DNA from: Chryseolinea sp. H1M3-3
GTDB taxonomy: Bacteria; Bacteroidota; Bacteroidia; Cytophagales; Cyclobacteriaceae
Length of the DNA: 64,000 nt
NCBI RefSeq assembly: GCF_029360725.1
Contig: NZ_JARKMY010000010.1
Coordinates: 1 to 64,000 of the forward strand
Reading direction: 5' to 3'
Part shown: positions 55,047-63,966 of the stretch, one piece after another
Layout of the letters: every line of letters begins with the position of its first letter
Position numbering within the stretch: position 1 is the stretch's first letter
Position numbers and translations under genes: made by a program
Notes under the pieces: generated by a model
Told to the model about the DNA's origin: nothing
Databases searched by the model: none
The model's input: only the letters and a program-made list of their open reading frames with translations

Positions 55047-56177
55047 GTGCTCATCCATCGAATTGCTGTTAAAATAGCATTCTTTATCAACGGCTTTGTA
55101 TTTGCCAACTGGGTATCACGTTTACCACTCATTCAGGAAATCTATCACGCTGACAATGGTACAATAGGACTTGTTTTGCTCGCTTCATCTATCGGTGCCG
55201 TTAGTGCCATGCCTTTTACGGGCTGGGCTATCATTAAAAACGGTAGCCGCAGAATTACTATTTTTGCGGCTCTCTCCTATTGTGCGATTGTGCCGCTGAT
55301 CCCTTTCATGCCAAATCTCGTTTCTCTGATAACTTTGTATTTCCTAATGGGAATTTCGACGGGTATGCTGGACGTTGCCATGAATGCACAGGCAGTAATG
55401 GTAGAGCAAATTTATAAAAAGCCCATCATGACTTCTTTCCATGCCTTGTTTAGCATCGGCATGATGCTCGGCGCATGGTCTGGGTCATTATTTATCGACT
55501 TAGGGTATGACCTGGGGCGTCATCTTATCATTGTTTCAAGCGCATCCTTAGTGGCTGTGTGGTGGGCAAACCGAAATTTAATAGTCGATAAACCTGATCC
55601 CTTAGCAAAACATGAAGGTCCTTTGTTCCGGTTGCCAAACCAAGCCCTGATCAGTATTGGTATAATCACTTTTTGTGGTATGCTTGCGGAAGGCGCAATG
55701 TCTGATTGGAGCGTTAACTTTATGCAGAATGTAGCAAATGCCAGCGTAACCTTAGCACCTATCGGATTATCGGCTTTTGCTACTGCCATGACCATAGGAA
55801 GAATTTTTGGTGATCGCATTCGCAGTATGTTGGGAGACAAGCGAATGATTGTGTCAGGAGGACTAATCGCCTGCGCTGGTCTTTCCATGGCGCTAGTTGC
55901 CCCACTCCCATGGGTGACAATTGCCGGTTTTTTCCTGGTTGGACTGGGACTATCATCGATTGTTCCGATCGCTTATAGCATCGCCGGCAATACGAAAGAC
56001 CTACCGCCAGGCGTAGGGTTAGCGATGGTGACAACAGTAGGATATTCTGGTTTCTTATTCGGCCCGCCAATCATCGGATTCATATCAGACGCTTTCACAT
56101 TGCGTATTGCTTTGTCCGTCGTTGCCTTTCTTTTAGTCTTGATGACGTTACTTGGTTTACGCTACAAAAGCCGCTAG
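55047..56177 (+). CDS. major facilitator superfamily transporter
   Basis: The 376-residue protein has about 12 membrane segments, with the MFS duplication visible (GFVFANWVSRLP near the start, GMLAEGAMSDWSVNF at the start of the second half). It resembles the YbjJ-type group of MFS carriers, whose substrates are mostly unknown. The start is a GTG at 55047. Its stop codon ends exactly one base before the stop of the convergent TPR gene begins. Confidence 0.9.
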   Translation: MLIHRIAVKIAFFINGFVFANWVSRLPLIQEIYHADNGTIGLVLLASSIGAVSAMPFTGWAIIKNGSRRITIFAALSYCAIVPLIPFMPNLVSLITLYFLMGISTGMLDVAMNAQAVMVEQIYKKPIMTSFHALFSIGMMLGAWSGSLFIDLGYDLGRHLIIVSSASLVAVWWANRNLIVDKPDPLAKHEGPLFRLPNQALISIGIITFCGMLAEGAMSDWSVNFMQNVANASVTLAPIGLSAFATAMTIGRIFGDRIRSMLGDKRMIVSGGLIACAGLSMALVAPLPWVTIAGFFLVGLGLSSIVPIAYSIAGNTKDLPPGVGLAMVTTVGYSGFLFGPPIIGFISDAFTLRIALSVVAFLLVLMTLLGLRYKSR

Positions 56178-57209
56178 TCATTGTTGCTGTAATTTGACTA
56201 CCTGAGTCCGATAAAAATTACCTTCCTCATTAGGTAGCAGCTCGCCAAGTCGTTGGTGAATGTTAACTACTGTACTATCATAACTTAAAACCTCTTTATA
56301 CAGATCGATGGCTTTCGAATAATCTCCTTTAGTATCATAGATATACCCCATGATATGGCATAGATTTACACTCCTTTCTCCACCGTTCTCATATGCGATT
56401 TCATACCAGGCAAGTGCCTCATCATATTTCTTTTTAGCGTAGTAACTGTCACCTGCTAACAACATACCATCATAATACTCGGGATTGCTTTCGAGAACAG
56501 GATTAAGGACATTGATAGATTCATCATATTTCTGCTGGTTATAATACACCAGCGCCTTATTGTAAGCCGCGGCATTAAAGTGAGGCTCAATTTCAAGCGC
56601 CTTGTCAAACATTATCATCGCTGAGTCGTATTGATTACGCATCATCATTACATTCCCGTATCCTACCATGGCTTCAGCGTACTTATCATTTAATGTTAAT
56701 GCTCTCCTGTAATTCAAATACGCAGAATCATAATTTCCGTTCCAGTATTGCTGTTCCGCAGTTTGAAAATATGCGGTAGCGTCATAACCGTTGTCGGAGT
56801 TGCTGAAAATACTTCCGATGAAAAAAATAAGGAAAGTTGCAAAGATAGCCAGTATGACCAGCGTTGTTACCCGGCGATTACTTTCAGATGTTCCAGTTTT
56901 AGAAAATGGTTTTACACTTGGACTTGCCGACTGGTGTTGTTTCCGAAATACGTTCTTCAAGACACTAGCGAATTCAGAGTTTTCAGTCCGTGTTTGATAA
57001 CCCGACGTTTGAAAAGGCTCCTTAGTATTTTTTTTCGGCCATGCGTGGATGCCCAAATAAAAAAAATACACCGCGATACCAAGAAAGATAAAGATGAGAG
57101 AATCATCAACGGACCAGAACAACGCCATGGCTATTAAAAACACGTAACCGGTAACGAAGTAAAACCGAGCCTTCTTACGTAAATCAGGTCCTGCGTTTGA
57201 ATTCTCCAT
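56178..57209 (-). CDS. membrane-anchored TPR protein
   Basis: The 343-residue protein has two membrane segments near the N terminus (about 14-33 and 36-52), a cytoplasmic or periplasmic linker, a third segment (about 114-133), and then about five TPR repeats (such as AEAMVGYGNVMMMRNQYDSAMIMFDKAL). TPRs serve as docking sites for other proteins. No partner is evident in the neighbourhood. It is a single gene with no clear promoter box upstream. Confidence 0.85.
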   Translation of the reverse strand: MENSNAGPDLRKKARFYFVTGYVFLIAMALFWSVDDSLIFIFLGIAVYFFYLGIHAWPKKNTKEPFQTSGYQTRTENSEFASVLKNVFRKQHQSASPSVKPFSKTGTSESNRRVTTLVILAIFATFLIFFIGSIFSNSDNGYDATAYFQTAEQQYWNGNYDSAYLNYRRALTLNDKYAEAMVGYGNVMMMRNQYDSAMIMFDKALEIEPHFNAAAYNKALVYYNQQKYDESINVLNPVLESNPEYYDGMLLAGDSYYAKKKYDEALAWYEIAYENGGERSVNLCHIMGYIYDTKGDYSKAIDLYKEVLSYDSTVVNIHQRLGELLPNEEGNFYRTQVVKLQQQ

Positions 57210-57338
57210 GATTCAATAAAATTCTGGTGTCACCTAAATGATGATCGATTTCTCGATGTACGAGAACCAATTACTGGTTGTACCTAAGTTATTTCAAAAC
57301 TTTTGATTTATTAAGCATTCCAGGAAATATCGACGAGG

Positions 57339-58304
57339 CTAACGATGTGCGTTAAATTTTTCCTTTAAAAACCCTAAGCCGTAGCCGCACAACTGACACA
57401 AAGCAGCAGGAATAGACAGCAGCGCAACCCCTAAATTTTTATTTTCCTTTAGTGAATGAAAAAAGATTGTCACTAAATAAAATGAAAACAGCCCAAAAGC
57501 TACGGCAAATAGTTTAACGCTAATTAAAGGCATAAAAATTAAGGATATTACACCAAGTAAAAAGACGGCGGGGAACCAATGGGTAATCTTTATTTCGGCT
57601 GGATGTGCCCGCCCGACGAGCGCTCTGCCTCTGCCAAAATTGTAAACCTGCTGATAAAATTGTTGAAAATTAAGGCGCCGTTTATGATACACAAAAGCGT
57701 CGGGTATCAAGCCAACCTTAAAGCCAGCGTTTTTCATCCGAATACTAAATTCAATGTCTTCTGCGTATCGATCGAACTTAAACCCTTCTGTTACTTCAAA
57801 GACTTTTCGGGAAATACCCATATTGAAACTTCGTGGTTGAAACCATCCGACGTGTTTTTTTCCGCCGCGAATACCACCCGTTGTAAGAACCGAACTCATG
57901 GTATACCCCATCGCCCGCTGCTTAAGCGTAAAATTCTCGTGGGCTCGGTCAGGTCCGCCCCACGCATCCCACTGATGTTCCTTCAGCGATTGAGTGACAC
58001 TCAAAAAATAATGTGTCGGTAAGATGCAATCAGAGTCAAACACCACAAAATAATTTCCTCTGGCATGTGCAAATCCGAAGTTGCGACTTGGCCCAGGACC
58101 AGTATTAGGTTTAAAAAAATATTGAAGACTCAATTGGTCTCTAAAAATATCAACGATTTCTTCGCATCGAACGGAGGATCCGTCCTCAACAATAATCACT
58201 TCAAAATCCTTAAAAGATTGCGTAGCCAGACTGGATAAAATTTCTTTTACCTCCTGCGGGCGGTTGTAAACAGGAATAATCACAGAAAATTGAGGCTCGC
58301 GCAT
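57339..58304 (-). CDS. GT2-family glycosyltransferase with membrane helices
   Basis: The 321-residue protein has the GT-A fold of GT2 enzymes (FSVIIPVYNRPQEV, VVFDSDC with Asp90-x-Asp92), and C-terminal membrane helices (about 230-275). The segment GGIRGGKKHVGWFQPRSFNMGISR is the acceptor region. It likely adds sugars to a lipid or polysaccharide at the membrane. The 158-base gap to the next gene contains a small palindrome CCCATAGGAATGGG (about 58400) and no gene. Confidence 0.9.
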   Translation of the reverse strand: MREPQFSVIIPVYNRPQEVKEILSSLATQSFKDFEVIIVEDGSSVRCEEIVDIFRDQLSLQYFFKPNTGPGPSRNFGFAHARGNYFVVFDSDCILPTHYFLSVTQSLKEHQWDAWGGPDRAHENFTLKQRAMGYTMSSVLTTGGIRGGKKHVGWFQPRSFNMGISRKVFEVTEGFKFDRYAEDIEFSIRMKNAGFKVGLIPDAFVYHKRRLNFQQFYQQVYNFGRGRALVGRAHPAEIKITHWFPAVFLLGVISLIFMPLISVKLFAVAFGLFSFYLVTIFFHSLKENKNLGVALLSIPAALCQLCGYGLGFLKEKFNAHR

Positions 58305-58462
58305 TACCTAAAATAAAAGGTTGGAAGATAGAGTTTTGATGAAAGAAATAAAAAAGACATGTAGCATGCCTGGGCGTAGATTCTTTGCAAGAGAGAATGT
58401 CCCATAGGAATGGGCGAAACGTTAAAGAATAAATAATTCCGAGGGAATAAATGTAAGACAGA

Positions 58463-59494
58463 TTACTTCAACCGGCTTTCAGGATGCGAATAATACGTAA
58501 CGCCTACTGGCTCGCCAGATAATTTTTCGCCCAGACCGACCTTATCAATAATGAGGTAGTCGCGTCTGCTCAATGACTGCATTGCAAACATCTCTGCCAG
58601 AAAACCAGTTACAAAAAGTTGAACACCAATTACCACTGCAACGAGGGCGATGTAGAAGGTAGGTTGTTCTGTGATGTCGCGCTTGATGGGTATTTTTGAA
58701 AAAAAGAGTGCATCGAATTTATCCCAAAATAACTTTAACGTAAAAAGAAATCCCACCAGAAAAGACAGGGTTCCAAGTGTCCCAAAGAAATGCATGGGTT
58801 TCTGCCTGAAACGACTGACAAAAGTAATGGACAATAAATCTAGAAATCCATTGATGAACCGTTCAATACCAAACTTGGTACTTCCGTATTTTCGTTCATG
58901 ATGCTCAACCACTTTCTCTGTGATGCGGGTATATCCTGCCCATTTCAGAATGACAGGGATGTATCGATGCATTTCACCATATACCTGGATATTTTTTACA
59001 ACTTGAATTTGATACGCTTTTAAACCACAGTTGAAGTCATGCAGCTTAATGCCTGACAACATACTCGTGATATAGTTAAAAAATTTAGACGGAATTGTTT
59101 TAGATAGTGGATCATGTCTTTTTTTCTTCCAGCCGGAAACCATGTGATAACCATCTTCTACAATCATTTTATACAGCGCAGGAATTTCATCTGGGCTATC
59201 CTGAAGGTCGGCGTCCATCGTAATTACTACTCGTCCTTGCGCGGCCCTGAATCCGGTTTGAAGGGCTGCCGACTTACCAAAATTTCTGTTAAAACGAATT
59301 CCTTTGAAATGACTGTCAACTTCATTTATTTTTTGAATTTCCTGCCATGTGTTATCTGTGCTTCCGTCATCAATAAAAATAACTTCATACGATAAGTCGT
59401 GTTTTTGCATTACACGACTTATCCATTGGCATAATTCAGAAAGAGATTCCTCTTCATCTTTGGCCGGTATTATGACAGTTATTTCAGGATTCAT
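58463..59494 (-). CDS. polyprenyl-phosphate glycosyltransferase (GT2, DPM1/ArnC type)
   Basis: These enzymes move a sugar from a nucleotide donor to undecaprenyl or dolichyl phosphate. The 343-residue protein has ITVIIPAKDEEESL, IDDGSTDNTW, the metal motif TMDADLQDSPDEIPAL (Asp94-x-Asp96), GLKAYQ and, at the C-terminal end, two membrane helices (about 240-258 and 283-305). It follows a DUF4199 gene by 6 bases and is part of the operon with two DUF4199 genes and the dihydroorotase homologue. The sugar cannot be inferred. Confidence 0.92.
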   Translation of the reverse strand: MNPEITVIIPAKDEEESLSELCQWISRVMQKHDLSYEVIFIDDGSTDNTWQEIQKINEVDSHFKGIRFNRNFGKSAALQTGFRAAQGRVVITMDADLQDSPDEIPALYKMIVEDGYHMVSGWKKKRHDPLSKTIPSKFFNYITSMLSGIKLHDFNCGLKAYQIQVVKNIQVYGEMHRYIPVILKWAGYTRITEKVVEHHERKYGSTKFGIERFINGFLDLLSITFVSRFRQKPMHFFGTLGTLSFLVGFLFTLKLFWDKFDALFFSKIPIKRDITEQPTFYIALVAVVIGVQLFVTGFLAEMFAMQSLSRRDYLIIDKVGLGEKLSGEPVGVTYYSHPESRLK

Positions 59495-59500
59495 TATTAA

Positions 59501-60037
59501 TTAAATACTTGTTTCAGGATGTGGCTTTTGTGTAAAGATGGAAATAATTAACGCTACTATTACTACAATCAGAACTCCAAAAATGACGCCCATAACTAAA
59601 ATTGCTTCTGCACTGGTGAACATTTCGACAAACTTCATCGCAGCGTCAATCTGTTCTTGTGATTGACCCTTTGCTTCCATATCCTCAATTGCTTTTTCGC
59701 GAATGGTAGAAATAAAAGAGGGATCAATAAATTTCGCATAAATATAAGTGAACAGACTTGAAATCACGGCAGATACCAGACCTGTCCAGAAACCGATCCC
59801 AACACCTTGTCCAAACGACATATAACCATCTCCGTTTTCTTTAAAGTACTTATGCGCAAGGAAAACAATTACAATTGTAATAATGGTTCCTCCCCACCGT
59901 CCAAAGCCTTTCGACATGTCAATGTCGGCCATAGTTAATATAAGGAAATAAGCGATGCCTATAACACCATTGATAACACCGTAACGAATACCGGTTGAAC
60001 GGGTAGTGATTGCTGGAGCGGTTACATTTTGTTCCAT
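59501..60037 (-). CDS. DUF4199 membrane protein
   Basis: The 178-residue protein has four membrane segments and the DUF4199 features SFGQGVGIGFWTGLVSAVIS and the loop AIEDMEAKGQSQEQIDAAMKF. It is sandwiched between the glycosyltransferase (6-base gap) and a second DUF4199 protein (12-base gap). The function is unknown; the link with lipid-linked sugar transfer is inferred from position. Confidence 0.88.
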   Translation of the reverse strand: MEQNVTAPAITTRSTGIRYGVINGVIGIAYFLILTMADIDMSKGFGRWGGTIITIVIVFLAHKYFKENGDGYMSFGQGVGIGFWTGLVSAVISSLFTYIYAKFIDPSFISTIREKAIEDMEAKGQSQEQIDAAMKFVEMFTSAEAILVMGVIFGVLIVVIVALIISIFTQKPHPETSI

Positions 60038-60049
60038 AAAGATTAGGGT

Positions 60050-60568
60050 TTAGGGTTGTCTTCTTAATATTACAGATAATACGATATTGACAAAGAATCC
60101 TATAATTATGCCTTGCATAAAATAAGTTTGTGTCAGACCGAAGATATTTGTCGCGGGTAACGTCGCCAAATTACGCTCGTAGATTTCTTTTCCAATCCGG
60201 TCAATATCCTCTTTCGGAAAAGTTTTCAAATACGCAGTAAACTGAGCAACATAAGAGACAACGAACTCCTTCTCCCAATTTCCAAACAGCCACAAAAGCA
60301 CAGATGTTATTATCGTTGCGAGCAAAACCACCGACAGCCCACCTAACATCGCCTGGAAGAAATATAAAGCTCCTTGCTGATGATAATCCCTAAATTCTTT
60401 TAATGTAAAGAAAATAAATATACCAAACAGCAAAATTCTAAAATCCAAAAAGGGGGAAGTTAACAAGGGATGACGCCCAATATAATACATCACGACCAGC
60501 AGGGAAAAAGCCAGAATTCCCGCCACGGTGCCATAGCGCGCTGAAATCCTCAGAAGTATTTTTATCAT
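60050..60568 (-). CDS. DUF4199 membrane protein
   Basis: This 172-residue protein has four membrane segments and the same layout as the DUF4199 gene that follows it, with a central loop (LKTFPKEDIDRIGKEIYERN) between helices 3 and 4. The frame starts at a GTG at 60574, but the ATG at 60568 (MIKILLRISARYG) is the more likely start. The pair probably arose by duplication and may form a heteromer; this is inference. Confidence 0.85.
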   Translation of the reverse strand: MIKILLRISARYGTVAGILAFSLLVVMYYIGRHPLLTSPFLDFRILLFGIFIFFTLKEFRDYHQQGALYFFQAMLGGLSVVLLATIITSVLLWLFGNWEKEFVVSYVAQFTAYLKTFPKEDIDRIGKEIYERNLATLPATNIFGLTQTYFMQGIIIGFFVNIVLSVILRRQP

Positions 60569-60601
60569 AGCCACAATGTGTTCGGCAGGTTAATCACCAA
60601 A

Positions 60602-61861
60602 TTAGTCTTCAATTTTGTGTCGGCCATTATTGAACACAGCCATTGCTTTTCCGGTAACTTCCCTGCCCAACCAGGGTGAATTTTTGGATTTTGAAAAATT
60701 GCTTTTCTCATTGAAAGTCCACAGGTGGGTCGGGTCAAAAAGTGTCAGATTAGCTTTTGCCTCCACTTCTATTTTAGGAATTTCAAGTTGTAAGAGCTTT
60801 CGGGGGTTAACAGTGACTTTCTCAATTAACACATCCCAATCAACAGATTTCGACAGGGTTACCAGATTTGCTCCAAAAGTCTGCAAAGAAATCATACCGG
60901 GGTCTGCCTGATCAAATTCAAGACTTTTGCTTTCATCTTCGTGAGGCGTATGCCCGGAACTAATTACGTCGATCGTGCCATCTTTCAAGCCTTTGATTAA
61001 GGCGTCGGCATCTGCTTTTTCCCTGAGGGGGGGATTGACTTTGTAGTTCGTGTCAAAATCCATTAAGAAACTGTCATCCAGAAGCGGTTGATAAACGGCT
61101 ATATCACAGCTCACAGCCATTTTCTTTTTCGCCTGCCGCACCAGATCAATGGCTTTAGCAGATGACAACCTGGAGAAATGGAGGCGGCCGCCCGAATACC
61201 CGAGTAGTTCGAGGTTCTTTCCAACCGCTATGTCCTCTGCAATGCGGGGCATTCCCTTTAATCCGAGTTTGGTACTATTTATTCCTTCATGCATCTGACC
61301 AAACATATTCAACCAAATATCCTCCGGGTGATCGATTAAAAGACCGTTAAACTTTTGAAGATATTGGAGTGACTTTAAAAATATATCGGTGTGCCAAATG
61401 GGTTTTAATCCATCTGTAAAGGCGACTGCGCCTGCCTCGTGCAGATCGATCATTTCTGTAAGTTCTTCACCTTTATTATTTTTTGTAACAGATGCCAATG
61501 AATGAATTTGAACCAAGCGGTTGTCATTCCCCCTTGTGATATAGCCAACTTCATTTTTTGATTGCACAGACGGCGCTGTATTTGGCAGCATAGCAATTTC
61601 AGTGAAGCCACCAGCGGCGGCAGTCCGTGCTGCCGATTCCAAATCTTCTTTATGCTCAAGGCCCGGATCGCCAACGAAAGTGCCTAAGTCAAACCAGCCG
61701 ATAGACAACTTCATGCCTTCTGCCTTGATTACGCGATCCGCAGCATAGCTCTTGTCGCCAATTTCTGCGATTCTTCCATTGTTGATCAGGACATTTTTAA
61801 TTTTTTGATGAAATGGAGAACTGCTATCGATGATTTCAGGACCCTGGAGTAAAATTTTCAT
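60602..61861 (-). CDS. dihydroorotase homologue lacking the metal ligands (PyrC' type)
   Basis: The 419-residue protein has the dihydroorotase fold and ordered family segments: WFDLGTFVGDPGLEHKEDL, AAAGGFTEIAMLPNTAPSV, KVNPPLREKADADAL and VISSGHTPHEDE. The metal-binding H-x-H is replaced by Gly60-Thr-Phe62. The Asp before HTPH is Gly303, and the normal HVS histidine is Arg231, while His178 is kept. It is therefore very unlikely to be a working dihydroorotase. Inactive homologues (PyrC') are known to stabilise aspartate transcarbamoylase. It is often annotated as pyrC, and that name would mislead here. It is cotranscribed with the two DUF4199 genes. Confidence 0.85.
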   Translation of the reverse strand: MKILLQGPEIIDSSSPFHQKIKNVLINNGRIAEIGDKSYAADRVIKAEGMKLSIGWFDLGTFVGDPGLEHKEDLESAARTAAAGGFTEIAMLPNTAPSVQSKNEVGYITRGNDNRLVQIHSLASVTKNNKGEELTEMIDLHEAGAVAFTDGLKPIWHTDIFLKSLQYLQKFNGLLIDHPEDIWLNMFGQMHEGINSTKLGLKGMPRIAEDIAVGKNLELLGYSGGRLHFSRLSSAKAIDLVRQAKKKMAVSCDIAVYQPLLDDSFLMDFDTNYKVNPPLREKADADALIKGLKDGTIDVISSGHTPHEDESKSLEFDQADPGMISLQTFGANLVTLSKSVDWDVLIEKVTVNPRKLLQLEIPKIEVEAKANLTLFDPTHLWTFNEKSNFSKSKNSPWLGREVTGKAMAVFNNGRHKIED

Positions 61862-61869
61862 CTATTGAA

Positions 61870-61945
61870 AGTATTGAGATGGTTGAAGTTCGCAGTGTTG
61901 AAGTTGAGCGCTTCCGTTCGATTTTGTTTCGCACGTATGATTCGT
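61870..61945. repeat. dispersed intergenic repeat, copy B
   Basis: It contains GTTGAAGTTCG, GTGTTGAAGTTG and CCGTTCGATTTTG in the same order and spacing as copy A at 34008-34075. It fills most of the 110-base gap between the dihydroorotase homologue and the BatA-like gene. Confidence 0.55.
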
Positions 61946-61971
61946 ATTTTTCAACGCCAATGTTTCTTCAC

Positions 61972-63966
61972 TTACTTTAAGAAACGAATGAATAGGATCT
62001 CCACAAACAGAAAGAACAATGCTAGTATAAGGGCATATTTCCATAATGGAGTGCCCAAATATCGCTCCTTTATTTCGTTGCTGAAAGCCTCTTGAGAACC
62101 AACTTTAAAAATTGTAATGTTATCGCCATCTCCTAAAAGTTCTTTCATATCCGCTCCATCGTATTGATCTAACAATGACTCTCTTTTATCAACGTTAAAC
62201 GCTACCAGGCCTACTGTGTCACGATTTGCCACAATTTTATAAAAACCCTTAGTAATCGAAAATTTAGGCAGATCAAAAATTATCTGTTCGTTTAACTTTC
62301 TTTGGGCGGGAACGATTTCTTCCTCACCTATCCAACGTAGAGGCTCTTCGCCCTGGAGACTATCCGCGCGCATTTGAATATAACTTTCTTTCAACGTATA
62401 GTACAATTTCGCTTCGTTTCTAATGCTGCTGGATGCAATGCGATACATGACCGGGACAAATAGCGCGTGATTAAAAAAGTCAGTTTGCCCAGGCTGGAGA
62501 GCCGTTGCGGCTACATATAATTTACCGCCCTGATCAAAACGAGACAAAAAGGGCTGATCGTTTTTGAAACGTAAAATGGCGGAACGATCGCTCCCCCAAT
62601 CGAGCAATTTGCTGGCTCTCGGCATCGCGATGGCTACTGATTTTTCTTCAAAAACGTTTTCAAAAAACGGGTTAGAGAAGTCGGGTTTATCGAGTTCCTC
62701 TTGGGTAACCTTTTCAGGAACATTAACCAGCGGGAGTTGCAGGAAATTTTTCAAACTCGCAACGTCCGGATTACTACCTGGGAAGAAAAGTATCGTTCCG
62801 GAACCTACTAAATAATTCCTCAATGCCTCGCCCAACGGTACATCTATGCTATTTAGTCCATTCAAGACCACCAGGTCGGCCTGACGTAACAGGCTATAAT
62901 TAAAATTACTTACTGCATAAGAGGAAAAATTAAAAATTTGTTCATTTCCAAAGACCTTTTCTACAACGGTTCGGGTGTCTGAACTACGAATTTCGAGGAC
63001 GGTAATTTTATCTGTAAAGTTCAGGGCCAGGTAAAAATCATTATCAAACGTGATGGGAAAATCATTGAATGACAGCTTACCTTCATTCAGTCCTGAAAGG
63101 CTTGAAGAAAGATCAAAACTGCTTTCTGCAGTACCTTTTGCCGGAATGGTAACTGACGTAGTAGCCGCCTGAATATCGTTTATTGAAAGCTTCAGGTTTA
63201 ATCGCTCGGCATCTTTATCGCCATCATTTCGGACCTTTATATGCAATATATTTTTTCCGCCTCCGGCGGCAAATGGGTTCTCTAAATGAGCTGTATCCAC
63301 AAAAACGTTGGATTGCTTGCTGAATTGAATAGGAACCAGATGCAGCTTAGATATACTGTCCCAAAAAACAATTGGACCCTGAGTTGATTTTTGCAAATCA
63401 GAAATCCAGAATACCTCCTGATTTCGCGATGTACGAGACTGAGATATCCTGTCAACCACTTCTTTCTGTGTTCGGCTTACGGGCGACAACCGAATTTGAG
63501 TAAGCAGATCGAGAATCTCTGGTTTAGTTTTATAAGTATTGGATGTTGGCGCAAAATCGTTCGTTATCAATTTGTATCGTGTATCGGGTGGAAACAAGTC
63601 AACAATACTTCGCGCAAATGACGTTGCCACTTCAATGCCCCGGCTCTTATCATCGGTTTGCGCGGACATGCTCTGGGAATTATCGAGGTACAAAATAATA
63701 TTGCGGCCGTTACCCAGTTGTTCTGCAGCAGGTATAATCGGTTGACAAAATGTAATAACCAGAAAAAATAAAAACATCAACCTGGAGAGCAAAACCAGAT
63801 AGTGTTTCAATCGTCTTTTCGCGGTGGTGGCCTCTTTTACCTCTCTTAAAAATCTGTTATTTGAAAAAAAGACCTGCGTTGTTTTACGAAAATTGAATAA
63901 ATGAACAATGATTGGTATAGCGAGGGCTAGCAAGGCCCATAGAAAAGAAGGATATAAAAAACTCAT
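61972..63966 (-). CDS. BatA-domain protein with vWA domain
   Basis: The 664-residue protein begins with the BatA N-terminal double-helix motif (YPSFLWALLALAIPIIVHLF and a second membrane segment at about 54-75), followed by a von Willebrand A domain with MIDAS motif D-N-S-Q-S (95-99) in ILYLDNSQSM. A long beta-rich region and a C-terminal membrane helix (ALILALFFLFVEILFIRFL) complete it. BatA-type proteins are common in Bacteroidota and some are linked to stress tolerance, but their exact activity is not known. It lies 110 bases before the dihydroorotase homologue on the same strand. An upstream gene may lie past the right edge. Confidence 0.92.
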   Translation of the reverse strand: MSFLYPSFLWALLALAIPIIVHLFNFRKTTQVFFSNNRFLREVKEATTAKRRLKHYLVLLSRLMFLFFLVITFCQPIIPAAEQLGNGRNIILYLDNSQSMSAQTDDKSRGIEVATSFARSIVDLFPPDTRYKLITNDFAPTSNTYKTKPEILDLLTQIRLSPVSRTQKEVVDRISQSRTSRNQEVFWISDLQKSTQGPIVFWDSISKLHLVPIQFSKQSNVFVDTAHLENPFAAGGGKNILHIKVRNDGDKDAERLNLKLSINDIQAATTSVTIPAKGTAESSFDLSSSLSGLNEGKLSFNDFPITFDNDFYLALNFTDKITVLEIRSSDTRTVVEKVFGNEQIFNFSSYAVSNFNYSLLRQADLVVLNGLNSIDVPLGEALRNYLVGSGTILFFPGSNPDVASLKNFLQLPLVNVPEKVTQEELDKPDFSNPFFENVFEEKSVAIAMPRASKLLDWGSDRSAILRFKNDQPFLSRFDQGGKLYVAATALQPGQTDFFNHALFVPVMYRIASSSIRNEAKLYYTLKESYIQMRADSLQGEEPLRWIGEEEIVPAQRKLNEQIIFDLPKFSITKGFYKIVANRDTVGLVAFNVDKRESLLDQYDGADMKELLGDGDNITIFKVGSQEAFSNEIKERYLGTPLWKYALILALFFLFVEILFIRFLK

